Below are positions 29,721 through 41,353 of a stretch of DNA of 64,000 nucleotides, piece by piece (positions within the stretch are counted from its first letter, which is position 1; every line of letters starts with the position of its first letter). The stretch spans positions 434,001 through 498,000 of the forward strand of contig CANTFL010001287.1 of assembly GCA_947650285.1 (NCBI GenBank). The letters run 5' to 3'. Origin of the DNA: Hyaloperonospora brassicae. Its lineage: Eukaryota > Oomycota > Peronosporomycetes > Peronosporales > Peronosporaceae. A model generated the notes under the pieces. It saw only the letters and a program-made list of their open reading frames with translations, was not told where the DNA came from and did no database searches. Made by a program: the position numbers and the translations under genes.

Positions 29721-31099
29721 CCGGGTTGAAACACATCACTCAATCACATGTAATGGCTGAGGAATCTATACGAGTTGCCCTGATCTTCCTTTATATTGCC
29801 TTGTCCAACGTCGATACTGATCTGCTTGCCTTCTAAATATTTAAACCGTCCGCGATCTTGTACCTGAATCAATGAGGCTCCAGCGTCCCATCTCAATCAA
29901 GATTATATGTTCTAACTCTTCTACTCTCTGAACAGACAGTGAACGGAAGCACACGTGCAAGAGGTGCATTTAAAGTCTCTTAAAAACGTTATGAGGCCAA
30001 ATATGGCTAGCCCAATTGAAAATTAGTCTTATATCAGTTAAATATATTGATTTTATCGATATGATAACAATCCAGATACCAATTTTGTCAAAATGCCTGT
30101 TCATAGCCAAGATAGACCGCCACGCGTCGCCTGTTCATGAAAGTATTATTTTTGGTTAGGCAAACCACTGATACAACGCTTCACCCGTGCTGTGAGAATG
30201 CACTACATCATTACGTCAGTGGTCCAAGCTGAACCGCAGTGATCAATCGCGGCGCCTTGATCGTTATTCCTTTATCACACGTATCAATTTTCCACCTATC
30301 CGCGATTCATTATACGAAAACATCCTTTGTGCCGATGAATGTTCATCATCAGATATTTTACCACCCAATCTCTGATCGATGTCGAGTAGATGTGGCTCTT
30401 CTTATCCGAAATCGCGATCTCGCAGCGTCCTTTTTACTTTTACGTCTTATAATCTCGATCAGAAAAAACTTGTGGGTAACAAATTCTGACCCATTGATTG
30501 ATTAAACGGTGGTAAAATTATTGATTCTCTGCCTTGTCTTATCAATCAGATCATATTTTGCGCTTTAGCAAGGGTCGCGACCCCATCCTCCCCCTTTTTA
30601 CATCTTCTTTTCGACATTACTACCTAGCGAGTCACCGCTATGCTTGTTCCATTTGAAAGGTACAATGTTTTATACATCGTCAGCACAAAATGTTCCCAAC
30701 TTCTGGTCCAACGTGTCCGCGGCAATATTTTGCGTCTCTCCAGCGTGTAGTCTTAATGGTATTCTATTTGGATTTTATTGACGACGCATACCCTGAAGTC
30801 TTTGTCGTATTCGGGTATCGTGCAATTTGCTGAATCATCATGTATTCTTCATCGGCAATTTGTGAGTCTGCCTGGTTGCACATTACACGGCAAAAATATG
30901 TATTAATGGGTATAGCAAGTACTTTAAAGTGGAATCACAACGAAGGGTAGAGGTGCTTTGAATGGTGCTCATTTAGCTTCGGATGAATCAGCCAATAGTG
31001 CTGATTTTTGCAAACTATGTCATTGTAGTTGTAGCTAGATCGTTTTGTAAACCATTCGCCACTCCTAAACCATAGCCCATTACGGAAACACGATAATCA
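29721..31099. other. AT-rich decayed sequence
   Basis: No intact frame. Minus-strand fragments around 30.7-30.9 kb may continue a reverse transcriptase/RNase H region downstream of the copia relic at 31.1-31.6 kb, but stops and frame changes prevent a firm call. Confidence 0.35.
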
Positions 31100-31560
31100 A
31101 ATGTTGGATTAGCACATAATCAGTCTCTCAAGATCCACCATTATCTGTAGATCCAAAATTTGTGCACGAGGCCTAGTTATTTTCCATAAGAAATAATGCT
31201 TTTAAAAATTGTCCGGAGACATCGGCTAAAGTCCCAAAGACAATAAAGTCGTCTACATTCACACCTACAGCCTAAACATGGATAACGTCCTTCAATTTGT
31301 TTCGACACAAGTCTATCGTTCACTGCATAAATTTTGATTGACCAACTTTGAGCGCAGTAGCTTGCTCTGTAGATTTAAAATTATCAAACGCACAGGAATC
31401 GCTTCAGCAAAACGAAAGAGATGATAATGTTTTATGCATTCTGGTGTCATTTTAGCGTGTCCGACTTGCATGAAGCTTTGCAATGTTATGATAACGTCAA
31501 TGTTTTCTTCATTAAAGCCGTAATAATTGGATTGGTACGTCTTCGTCACGTGCTGGTATG
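31100..31560 (-). pseudogene. Ty1/copia reverse transcriptase relic (YVDD region)
   Basis: Reading the minus strand across about 31273-31180 gives VGVNVDDFIVFGTLADVSGQ, which is the copia RT catalytic block V-VYVDD-IV-G with Tyr changed to Asn, followed by an F-SKFLG-like part interrupted by stops. Upstream on the same strand, broken frames (31313-31549 and overlapping) fit the preceding part of the RT domain. The element is clearly dead. Confidence 0.6.
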
Positions 31561-34500
31561 TGTTATCGACGAGAGAGATTATAAGACCTTCATAATATAT
31601 AGTGTCTAGTATCGCATCAAATGAAAGTGTTATAGATTTATAAATTCTGGTTGTTGCTGCATGCGTATGTCTTACCTTGCATTTCTTTATTCATTGCAGC
31701 ATCTACATTTTTCTCGATTATTACTTGTTGCGAGAGTACATGTGAATCCCCAGGTGGATTATCACCGTCGCCACACCATTTACATCGATCACCTATAGCT
31801 CTTTTCGATGAACACGACCCACCTATCCTCGAAAGGTCTCTTCACAGCCTCACCGTTATCAAATTGATTTAATTATTATGATAACACATACATCCTCTTA
31901 GTGTTCTTATCGTTCACTTCATATATATTGTCGGTATCATTTCGTCTTGAACGTTTCAGGTGTCATTTACGTGTCTCCTCTGACGACCGAGCTTTCGTTG
32001 AGTACTATACAAGTATATATCCGTTATTTATCCCGTAAAATTTGTCATAATTTTACGTGTTGATTATTGTACAGGTTTTCGACACCACGGACATGCGCTG
32101 TTGCCACCTTAACTCGAACATTTGATATTTGAACTCGATAAACCTTCATTTCATTGTTTTGCCTGATGATAGCATGACCACTTTTATGCTCACGTTGAGG
32201 TCTTTTGTAAGTGGTGAAACGAGCTCAATTTATAAAAGCCAAAGAATACGATGTTAGCTTCAACTAGATGCTTTATATTTCTTCTAATAGAAGGAATGAC
32301 AAGTTCAGTGTCCTTGGCAAAATTTGTATGATGGGTTGAATTTCATATCGAGTACCTTCATTGCAAAGTGATGGCATCCTAATTGTACATTTTAGTCCCT
32401 GATCCTATTCCAGGATAGTATTGTGTATTCTTTAAGCGCTGTCAATCAATAGCCTCATTGTTTTATGCTTTTATACGCAATTTTTCAAATAAAATTCATT
32501 CGACGTTTAGATTTTTGGTTAATAGTTTATAATTCGTAGCTATTTTCGACAATATTCTTCTAAAATCGCCAATCACTTCGAAATATATATCGTAGCAACA
32601 TCCTTAGTATTTACTAATATCATTCAGCAACCGTGTGGCCAAATTCTAATAAGTTTGATTAAATATATTTCGCCGAGGATTTACGGGAAGCCACGAGATC
32701 TCATGAGACCCAAACAGATAACTGTACCGATCACATCAACAAATCATTTTGGTCTACGATTCTTGCGTTGCTGGAAGCTCTCCGTCTGCTTGACTTGTGA
32801 ACACACCACGTAATTAATTCCCTTTGTATTGTTTAGGTCGAACTAGAAAATTATGAGCAAGCCACCTTGCTTATTCTGTCGAGATTGAGATGGATATAAC
32901 GACAGTGTTGGTTGTATCCACTTCCAATTGATCATTCATCTAGTAATTACGTCCACCACCGTTCACAATAATCAAGACGCATCTTTTGGTATGCCGAATC
33001 CATGACAATCTTCAGTTGATGCATCCTTGTATACAGCATTACCAGGTACGTTGATACAATCGAGGTCCGTAATGGCTGCATCATCAAGGCGAGAGACCAT
33101 AGAACGCTTACCTCCATGTCATAACAAATTATTTTTTTAATTCTCACTTACATTTAAAGTCTATGAAGCCTTTATTGATGTAATCTTTGTAGAGTGAGAA
33201 TCTGTATGATCTTCACAGTACCGATTGACTTAACACGGGTAACCACAGCTCCCAAAGTGGTGGTTTTAGACCCCTAAAAAAATTTGCAGCAAACATTGTT
33301 TCGGTGTTGAAAATCACGGTATTATGCAGGATCAACTAATTTGTCAATTTGTTTCCTAGGTCACTGTTTGAAAAAAATGCTTTTGAAAATGGACTATCGC
33401 TTGCTACCAAGTCGATGAATGCTTGGTATGTCTTCTGGTTATCCCCTCCTCAGTGATGTTTCTTGTGATGTTTAGTAATGCAGCACTCAATACACCTTCG
33501 TAAACACTAAACTTATAAACATTTCTCGACTTTTTTATGTACCCTGGTTCTCACATCGTACGGCGGCGGTCGCTACGTCTCAATAGAACTGTAAAGTAAA
33601 AGATGTGCTATTCTTTGGTAATCAAACCGAGCGTTAGTCTGTTGCGGGTAGTTCACCTTAACTATACTTGAATTGAGCAGTATGGTCGTGCGCATTGTTG
33701 AATAAGCGTTGTGGGACGGCATTGACAAAATGATATGTACGCATGTTGACGCGCATCACTTACAAGTATAAATACAAGACATGTTCTTTCTTATTACGCT
33801 GCAATAACTTGGTTAAAGTAATCGTAATCTTCTAAGTAGCGGTTGCTACAATAAACTTCTGGGAAACCTCTGCATTTCATATTCTAAGAGCTGAACATCA
33901 CTTCACCAATTCTCTACCGGCCGAGGGCTTCTTTCTAGGACCAACAAGGTTATGATGACCAACAACAGCCTCGATGTCTTCGGACTACATTGGAACAACA
34001 ATCACATTTGAAGAAATTAACTTGTCGCACGGAATACATGCATTTTATTGAAATCGACTACAACGTCAGTGACAGCGTTCCATATCGTCAAAGATTTAAA
34101 ATGCTATTCTATAGTGTTAAGCATCGAGTACCATTTCGTAGACATGTCCGGACTAGAAACACATGACCCGGTATACGCATACCTTCATTTGGTGATTAAT
34201 ACATGAATCCTTTTCATGATGGCTAGTCTCGGTAATCTGAACCATTAGTACTTGCCATTGACCTGAGCCGGCATATACAACTTATTGCTATCGAATTGTA
34301 GTCATCTGGCACATATCTAGGTGTCAGGCGGACAGGGATCGCATAGTGGAGTAAAGTTGAATGCCAGAATGTTTATAACTTTCTCTTCTCGTAAGCGAAA
34401 TTTGTGATGCTCAACGTTGCAGAAGTTTTGCTTTGTCGCATTACTTGTTCGGCCTGCAAGTAATCCATGCTGCGCATCTGCTTTAATGAGTCGCCAAAGA

Positions 34501-35350
34501 CGGAGAAGATTATGTTTAGTTATGACGCGGCCATTGCCAAGTTTGCTTTTGAATGGGGTCCTTTGTCGTGTTTTGACCATCGAACAAAAAAACGATTATT
34601 AACTGTCATGCTGCCATAATCACACATTTCTTTTGTTTCACATCGTGTTGATATATATGAATTGTCTTGATGTACCAAAGGCAAAATCATATGTGACTAG
34701 CCGATACCTAATATTGTATTCAAATAGTACGTAAAGCCTTTTCTATGGCACGAATACTTGGCCATGTCAAGTCGCATAAAACCTCCGTCTGGGCCACCCG
34801 TAATCGTAAGAAGGTTTGACATGGAGACCGTTTATTTTCGTCTCTTCGTCTCATGTGTAAAAATGTCTTAATGGCCTGAAGTGGCGGCCTTATCTCGCTT
34901 TACAACATGTCAAGTTTCCATCTAATAGCCAATCAGGCAAGGTCACTATAACCTGCAATGAACTGCATTGCATCTATTCTTCAGTTACAAATACCTATTA
35001 ATGATTTATAATCGAGAAATAGATGGAATTTTCATCCACCATGCACCCGCTTCTTTAGAAATACGGCACAGCATGACAAGTAAGAGTACGCGCTGCCCGC
35101 ACTGACAAAGGCGAGAAATAATATCTTCAAATGACCCACACTTAGCTGGATTGTCATCGCGTCTATACTGTAAATTTAATTATGTTTGGAAACATATAAT
35201 GGTAAAGCGTATAAATGACAACGCTACCCTCTAAACAATGACCCAAAAGTTCTAAATTCAAATATATCTTAAGAAAAGGAAATAGAAATGGAATATCATT
35301 ATTCATACAAGAATTTATACACACGCACTGAATATAAGTGGTGAAAAGTC
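31561..35350. other. AT-rich desert
   Basis: No gene is visible. Minus-strand fragments (32947-33147, 34317-34580) share the orientation of the copia relics and may be their upstream gag/integrase parts, but no motif is diagnostic. Confidence 0.4.
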
Positions 35351-35450
35351 AGCGTACTGCACCACAGCACTAAGGACCCCCTGGTGCTGTGGTACAGTAC
35401 GCTGAACTTTAAGGATCTGGTTGCAGTTCGAGTCCCGCTCCGTGGCAAAA
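35351..35450 (+). mobile_element. tRNA-derived SINE-like sequence with fold-back head
   Basis: RNA polymerase III internal-promoter motifs are present: box A TGGTGCTGTGG (35382-35392) and box B AGTTCGAGTCC (35425-35435). The box A end is preceded by an inverted near-copy of itself: 35351-35370 pairs with 35384-35403 at 19 of 20 positions around a 13-nt loop. The tRNA acceptor stem cannot be formed, so this is not a tRNA gene. Confidence 0.5.
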
Positions 35451-35740
35451 CCCCCGGTAATAAACCGGCGAACAGCAGGAAACCCGCCCCTCACCGCAAA
35501 CCACTGGGCGATGCCGTCAAAAACAGTATAGTGAGATGATTTCAACCAGAAATACCCGAAAAGAGAACGATCGCCGTTTATTACTTTTAAGGCGACGCCT
35601 TACAATAATACAGAATGGCGGTCAAATAGGTCATGATTGTGTTTTACGATAGAAACGTCAAGTTGACTTTGGACGCAACGTTCTCGCGTGCTGGCATTAC
35701 CAATAAATGAGTATCTTGGCAATTCGCACTGAATAGTATC

Positions 35741-35815
35741 GGGCACCTGGTGTAGTGGATATGTGCACAAAGTTCTACTCTTTCGATTGCGGGTTCGAGC
35801 CCCGCAAGAGAAAAA
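35741..35815 (+). mobile_element. tRNA-derived SINE-like sequence
   Basis: Box A TGGTGTAGTGG (35748-35758) and box B GGTTCGAGCCC (35792-35802) are separated by 33 bases. A perfect T-arm (GCGGG TTCGAGC CCCGC) spans 35789-35805. The acceptor arms do not pair and an A-rich tail follows, which fits a SINE head better than a functional tRNA. Short tRNA-like SINE families are known in Phytophthora. Confidence 0.55.
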
Positions 35816-38800
35816 AGGAAAAGACCGAAAAACATTGAAAACTGTGCCATGGTTGGGGCGTGTGAGGGCAGAGTTCCGCTACGTCGCATCCATGGGCAGT
35901 CAGTACCAGTCAGACGGTCCAATCGTGGAACAGCGCCTAGGTGCCACTTTAGTAGTCGTGAAGTACATCAAAATCGGTGGGTAGGGAGGAAGCCCGCAAC
36001 CTAATTTGCCAAGTCGCGCGCAAGTTGATATGAGCGTGGATACTGAGATTCAATCGATACTACAACTAATATGTCTATTATTATACTAATTAAAAATGGA
36101 AAATTAAGTACTGATGAGAATTTACAATGGGGTATGTAGGTAGAGGAGATCACAATACTAAAAAAGGACAATTGTTTGTTTAAACGTATTAAAATGCTGT
36201 GCAAATTATGACTAGCATTTACAGCAGTTCGAGATACCAAATCATTCTTTTGTCTTCGTAAATAGATTGATTTTATCGCATTTAAGTTCGTATTGCCGAA
36301 AACTTTTCTTACTACTCATAAATTCTAACATTTGATCAAATTATATATAAGATTCGATCATTATAGAACAATGTCATCTCAGTGAATGGAATTCATGCAG
36401 AATGTAAAGCACAAACTCATTACATAATAACATGTCTCATTTCAGAAGGTATAAAGAAGGCCGAGCTGCTACGCTGTGTGCAATGAATCATTTTACTGCT
36501 GACATCTATATCAAGTCCATGCTCACATCACTCATATCGCACAATTTATGGTGACACCTTTATTAGTAGAACACGAGTAGTTTTTATTCGCGATAACCGC
36601 AATATACAATACATTTTAGGAACTAGTAAGAGAGCTTTTTCTTATGCCTACGAAAGCATCCGCGTGACATCCTTAAAAACCTCATTGTCTTTTCTACTTT
36701 TGCTTAAATATTGTTGCAGAAGACCCGTAGCTGTTTCGAGCTCAATTATGGGATCAGTGATTATCATTATCATCTACTCTAATAAAACGTATGATGACAA
36801 AGGATGTGGGTGTCAATCTGATTGGACTGTTCGCGCTACAATTATTTATACGAGACGTAAATGCGAAGAAGAATAGTGAAAGCATTTCCTGCAAGTAGGC
36901 AGTGGAGCCTGACATATAGTCTTTCTATATCACGGTTTTAGGACAACAAGTATCAAAACTGGCGGTCGCAGAGTCAGCTTTCTGATACAGAAGAACTCCG
37001 GCGTGGGTAAAGCTCGTAATGCGGACATATCGTGTATCCGATAATGATATATATACGCAATCTGAATTTACCATGACTTCCACCTTAGACGCTTATCAAT
37101 CGGTTGCGTACGCGCGATTACCACACGACCCGATCTCAATTTGGTACGAAGATTTGCTGGAGACAACTATCAAACATTTCTGCAAGGCTTCGCTACATTG
37201 GGAATGGAAAATGCAGAATCAGCGATGAATCAGTATAAGAATACATATACTACCATTATTATATATTATGCTTATGGTGTCGACGAACCTTTTCCCCCAC
37301 GCCTTTCTATTTCTTAGAAATGAAGTTGTCCTTGAGGACACTCCTTTACTGATCGACGTTTTAGCTGTTAAAGTTAGTAGTTGTGGTGTGTTGAATGTGT
37401 AGTTAATCCATGATCAAGAAGTTTGGAAGTCAGTGTTAGCGCAGGTCCGAGAAATATCTCGCCTCTCGACTGAGCAAGCCACCGACGAGGCCACCTGGAG
37501 AGGGCCGTAATATATCTTGCGTTTTAGTATAGAGGCTATAAATCTGTTTTCTTTCTTCTCTACACAACTGTAGACATATTTTGGTGTTCAGAAAACGATC
37601 TCTTGAAATAAGGGGTATATAAAGCAGATATACGCTGGCGTCAATAAAAGATTAATGACATGTGTATTATATGTCTTGTAGTATAAATAGGTGGCGCATC
37701 AAAAAATTATACAGTATCCATCGACGTTGTTTTTGAATGATCAGATATTGTATAGTGATAATCCGGTGTATTTTTCCATTTTCTTGAGAAATGATCGAAC
37801 GGAGCACAATTTTTTCTTATCGCTATGTATACAGCACATACCTCTCATACATGCGTGCTTGAACTCGCATCGACATATTTTCATGTTGTCGGTCATGTTC
37901 TGTTAAAACCAGTGCCACATTAACATGTATAAGTTTGTTCAGCGGTTCGATGGTGTCGAAATCATTACGTTTTACAATAATTAGTTTAATCGCTTCGTCG
38001 GAGTTGTTCGTGCCCTAAATATTGCATTATGGTACATGTGCTCTGCGACGCGAGATTCATTAATTACTTAGTAGCAGTAGTAGAGCCTCTATATTTACTT
38101 GGTATATATCGGAGAGTTGAATTATCCTGCCAAGTGTCTTATGTGGATTGGAGGGGCTAAATTGCCACGCCTATGACCATCATGACGCCGCATGGATTCG
38201 AATAAGCGCATAAGTCCACAGTTGGAGACCGCGATATCTTGCATTAGAACGACATACTTTACATCATCACAGCTTCTTTTACTGTCAGCCTTTGGAATTC
38301 TCATACACAAGTCTTTCCTATAAGCGTGTTTTTACTTTATCGGGTCCAAAATTATCCGGGTGACACTGCAATAATGTCGAACGTAGATATCCGATTTCCT
38401 GTATAATGTCTACTCTTACTACCTTCTTTTTTGTGGTCAAGTATGGTTGTATAATTTGTACGACAAACTTACAGCTCGTGTGCACTTCATTTTAGCACTA
38501 CCTTGTCGCATTCTGTCGCTTGGTGAATACGCCCTGGCAACAGCAATATAGTGTAAATTAAGCTAGATTTCAAACATTGCAGCTAAAACTTATAATTGAA
38601 CAATACGTAACACTGCAGGCTAAGTATAGATTGTTGATACACGCTTTTCTTATACATAATGACGGCTGACGAGAAAAGGTGAAAAGCTTTCGAATCAATG
38701 AAATAAGGGAAGAACGGATGGCACGTCGTTAAAAAGGAACTATCATAGACTGAATAATAAGTGGGTAATAACGAGCTACCATGTTTTTTAGAAGCTTGAG

Positions 38801-39628
38801 GCCAAAAGATCGTCAGCTCGTTTTTTGTTGTTCGACCAGACCTGCAGTTTTCAGATGAGGCATTACTTCTTTGTGTTGTAGACAAATTATTTACTGCATG
38901 GTCCATTTTGTATTGCACTTTCATTCTGGAGTGAATGAAAGAGGTTTTATGATGGTAATTTTTCAAATTTAACGAATCACCGTGATTAATAGAAACATAT
39001 TTCATTATCGTCACTATTCGTTTCAACTCGCGAATATATATCAATTGCTCACCGCAGACGTCTCGTAAAGCGGTGCGTATTCCAGAGCCTGAGCTGTCGC
39101 TCCTTCACACCCTCGTGCATGTCAATAGGGCCGCACGAGGCACCCTGTAGGTCAGTTCCTCGAATATCGTCATAGCTGTAGCTATACTGGCTCAATACAG
39201 CATGGGGGAGAAGGACGCCCAGGCCCAGCAGGTACTGAATTAACGACTCTGCATGCGCTCTTGCAGACCGCGTCGTTTACGTTGGGAAAGACTCAAAGCA
39301 ACCTTTGCTGTCGTATCTAATAAATTGGTATCAATCGTTAAGGCCACCGCGCGCTTTCCTGCCGATGATAGGTTTCAGCGCGAATGAAACAGCTTGACCA
39401 ACGATTTATCGCGGGTGCACAGCTCTTGACACGATTAACACAACAAGTTGAAGACAGGCAGGGGTCGGCTCCTTGTTCGTTGCAGAGAAGCACGAAGCCA
39501 GCCTTGATCGGCCTGCCGTTGCGTCTTATCGTCTTAGATCACCCCCTACTACACCGTACAAGTATAAAAATACACGTGTGATGCTTCGATACTCACGTCG
39601 CCTTCGTCCTTGATGGGAGCTGGTCGTA
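35816..39628. other. AT-rich desert
   Basis: Only short frames. A slightly GC-richer patch at about 39050-39400 may be an older element fragment. I see no gene. Confidence 0.45.
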
Positions 39629-40213
39629 GTGACTCTAATCTTGCAGCAACAACTTTCAACGGACGCCAGTGGTGCAGTTCAGAAGTTGCAGTTGGCAAGT
39701 TGGCAAGTCCTTGAAAACAGTGCCCCAGCTGCTCGCATGACTACTCGAATGGCGACAAGCGCAGGGCGAGAGCCTGACATGATTTTCGGCAAGGTCAAAT
39801 CTATTGGCTGGGAGCCATTAATTCTGTCCACGTCTGTCTCTAACGCCCAATGTTTTGACCCACTGACGGATGCAAAGCTTCCATAACCTCTACCGACTGC
39901 CTTTCTCTGGCAAGAGTGGGATGCCGTTGGGCAGACGGACTCGTGCCGCTCGTCCAAAGGCTCTCGGCCGGCCATGAACCCATTCGCCTTTTTGCGCCGT
40001 GGCCACAAGATCTCGAGCTCGTCACTTGGCCCTGTAAAGCTGTCACTGCGGAGGTGCCGTGACCACAGGGACGTCATTCGTCAGCCCTTTCGCCACCGCG
40101 AGGCCATTATTCACAGGGACGGAGCGCACGAACCAGTGGCCGAACGCGCGATGGCAAACTGGACGTGCGACCCGCAGGCAACGACGACCACCGCAACGTG
40201 CGTACACCAGTAG
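39629..40213 (+). pseudogene. Coding-like frame broken by one stop, strand uncertain
   Basis: One plus-strand frame runs through 39629-40213 with a single TAA at 39884-39886. It contains protein-like blocks (FGKVKSIGWEPLILSTSVSN; PTAFLWQEWDAVGQ). The minus strand is also open from 40077 to 39679, so either strand could be the coding one. It lies just upstream of the next gene and is much GC-richer than the desert. It could be a decayed gene or element ORF, or a mis-modelled exon. Confidence 0.3.
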
Positions 40214-40268
40214 CGACGTCGTCTCTTCCTCTCTCTCTCTTTCTCTTTCTTTCTTTCTTGCAAACCAC

Positions 40269-41353
40269 ATGGAATCGATGACGTGGCACATGGATTTAAT
40301 ATCGTCACCAACGAATCACTTGTCTGGATTTTCTGCTCTTGTAAACACAGACTTACTGTCGTGACATGTCCGCTGCTGTCACTACGATCCTGTGTGGACA
40401 AGAAAATCAACATCCGCTGGCTACCAGAGAGCAGCCAGCGCAGCGACCTCTACGTCAAGGACGCGAAAAGTCGTCTCACGTCACGTAAACGCGTGGGTAG
40501 CGTGATCGTATCGCCCAGCCAACTTACAAAACGACAGCGAATATCGGCGACTCGTAACGACGTGTCGCATTGTTGCGAAGCGCTCGAGAAGGATGCAGAG
40601 ATAGCGACCACCTCTCCCCGATCGTTGCAATACGCGCTGCCAGGCTTGTCGAGTCATGACACGCAGCACGTACTACATGCAATGCGAGCTATACCCAGTG
40701 AGCTGCGTCACTTGAATGGCAACGCCAGTCGGAGCCGTCTTCAAAGCCGCTGTGAGGTGCGACAAGTCCTTGGCTGGCGGCATTTGCTTTGTCAGGAAGA
40801 TGACGATGAGGAGACAGCCCGCCGAGTTGTCTGGAAAAGCGCCAAGGCTCTGAACGCTGTGAAAATGCGACCATTGGCTCGCCAGATCTGGAATACGAGC
40901 ACAACGAAATTCGCTGGTGTCAAGAAGGACGAAGAACAGGGAAAAGTGTTGTACACTATCAACCACAGAGCCCGTGTCACGTACTCAATGAAACGGCGAT
41001 ATGGTCAACTTAGCCCCGCTCTTGACCAGGTCTGGATCGAGTGCTTCCTCGACGACGGACTGCAGATCTGCGTGGCTCGCAAAGAGCTTCGACAATTCGG
41101 CGAGTACCACGCGCCACAACTGTCGGTCACTGAATGCCAAGGATACTTGGTGCGACCAATCTATACGAGGTCCGTCAATGCTCATTTAGTGGGTTGCTCA
41201 CTGCAATGCCTCAGAGCGGTGGCTGCTCGTGATGGCGGCGTTCGGTCTGTCCCAGCGCTAAAGCAGCGAATGATCAACGACCTCCCGATGCTCACGAAGC
41301 GATGCGAACAAGACTACCTATGTGACCTCGTGCAGCGTCGTAAGTGCTCCTGA
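40269..41353 (+). CDS. Hypothetical protein, two exons
   Basis: Exons 40269-40340 and 40403-41353 join across a 62-bp intron (donor GTAAAC, acceptor ACAAG) into 340 residues. The downstream exon is a clean 317-codon frame. The N-terminal third is basic and Ser/Thr-rich with an NLS-like TKRQRI stretch. The middle has an acidic run (EDDDEET) before a helical part. The C-terminal half has strand-like blocks (VWIECFLDDGLQICVARKEL) and several Cys residues without clear zinc-finger spacing. I do not recognise the family. It is the only well-supported gene in the 35-kb desert, and its composition is like that of the gene islands, so it is probably a conserved single-copy gene isolated by repeat expansion. 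The first exon and intron are inference; a start inside the second exon is possible. Confidence 0.6.

Noticed and set aside
35748..35810. tRNA gene with CTA (amber) anticodon
   Set aside because: Box A, box B and a perfect T-arm are present, but the acceptor stem does not pair and the anticodon stem is only 4 bp. A SINE head explains it better.
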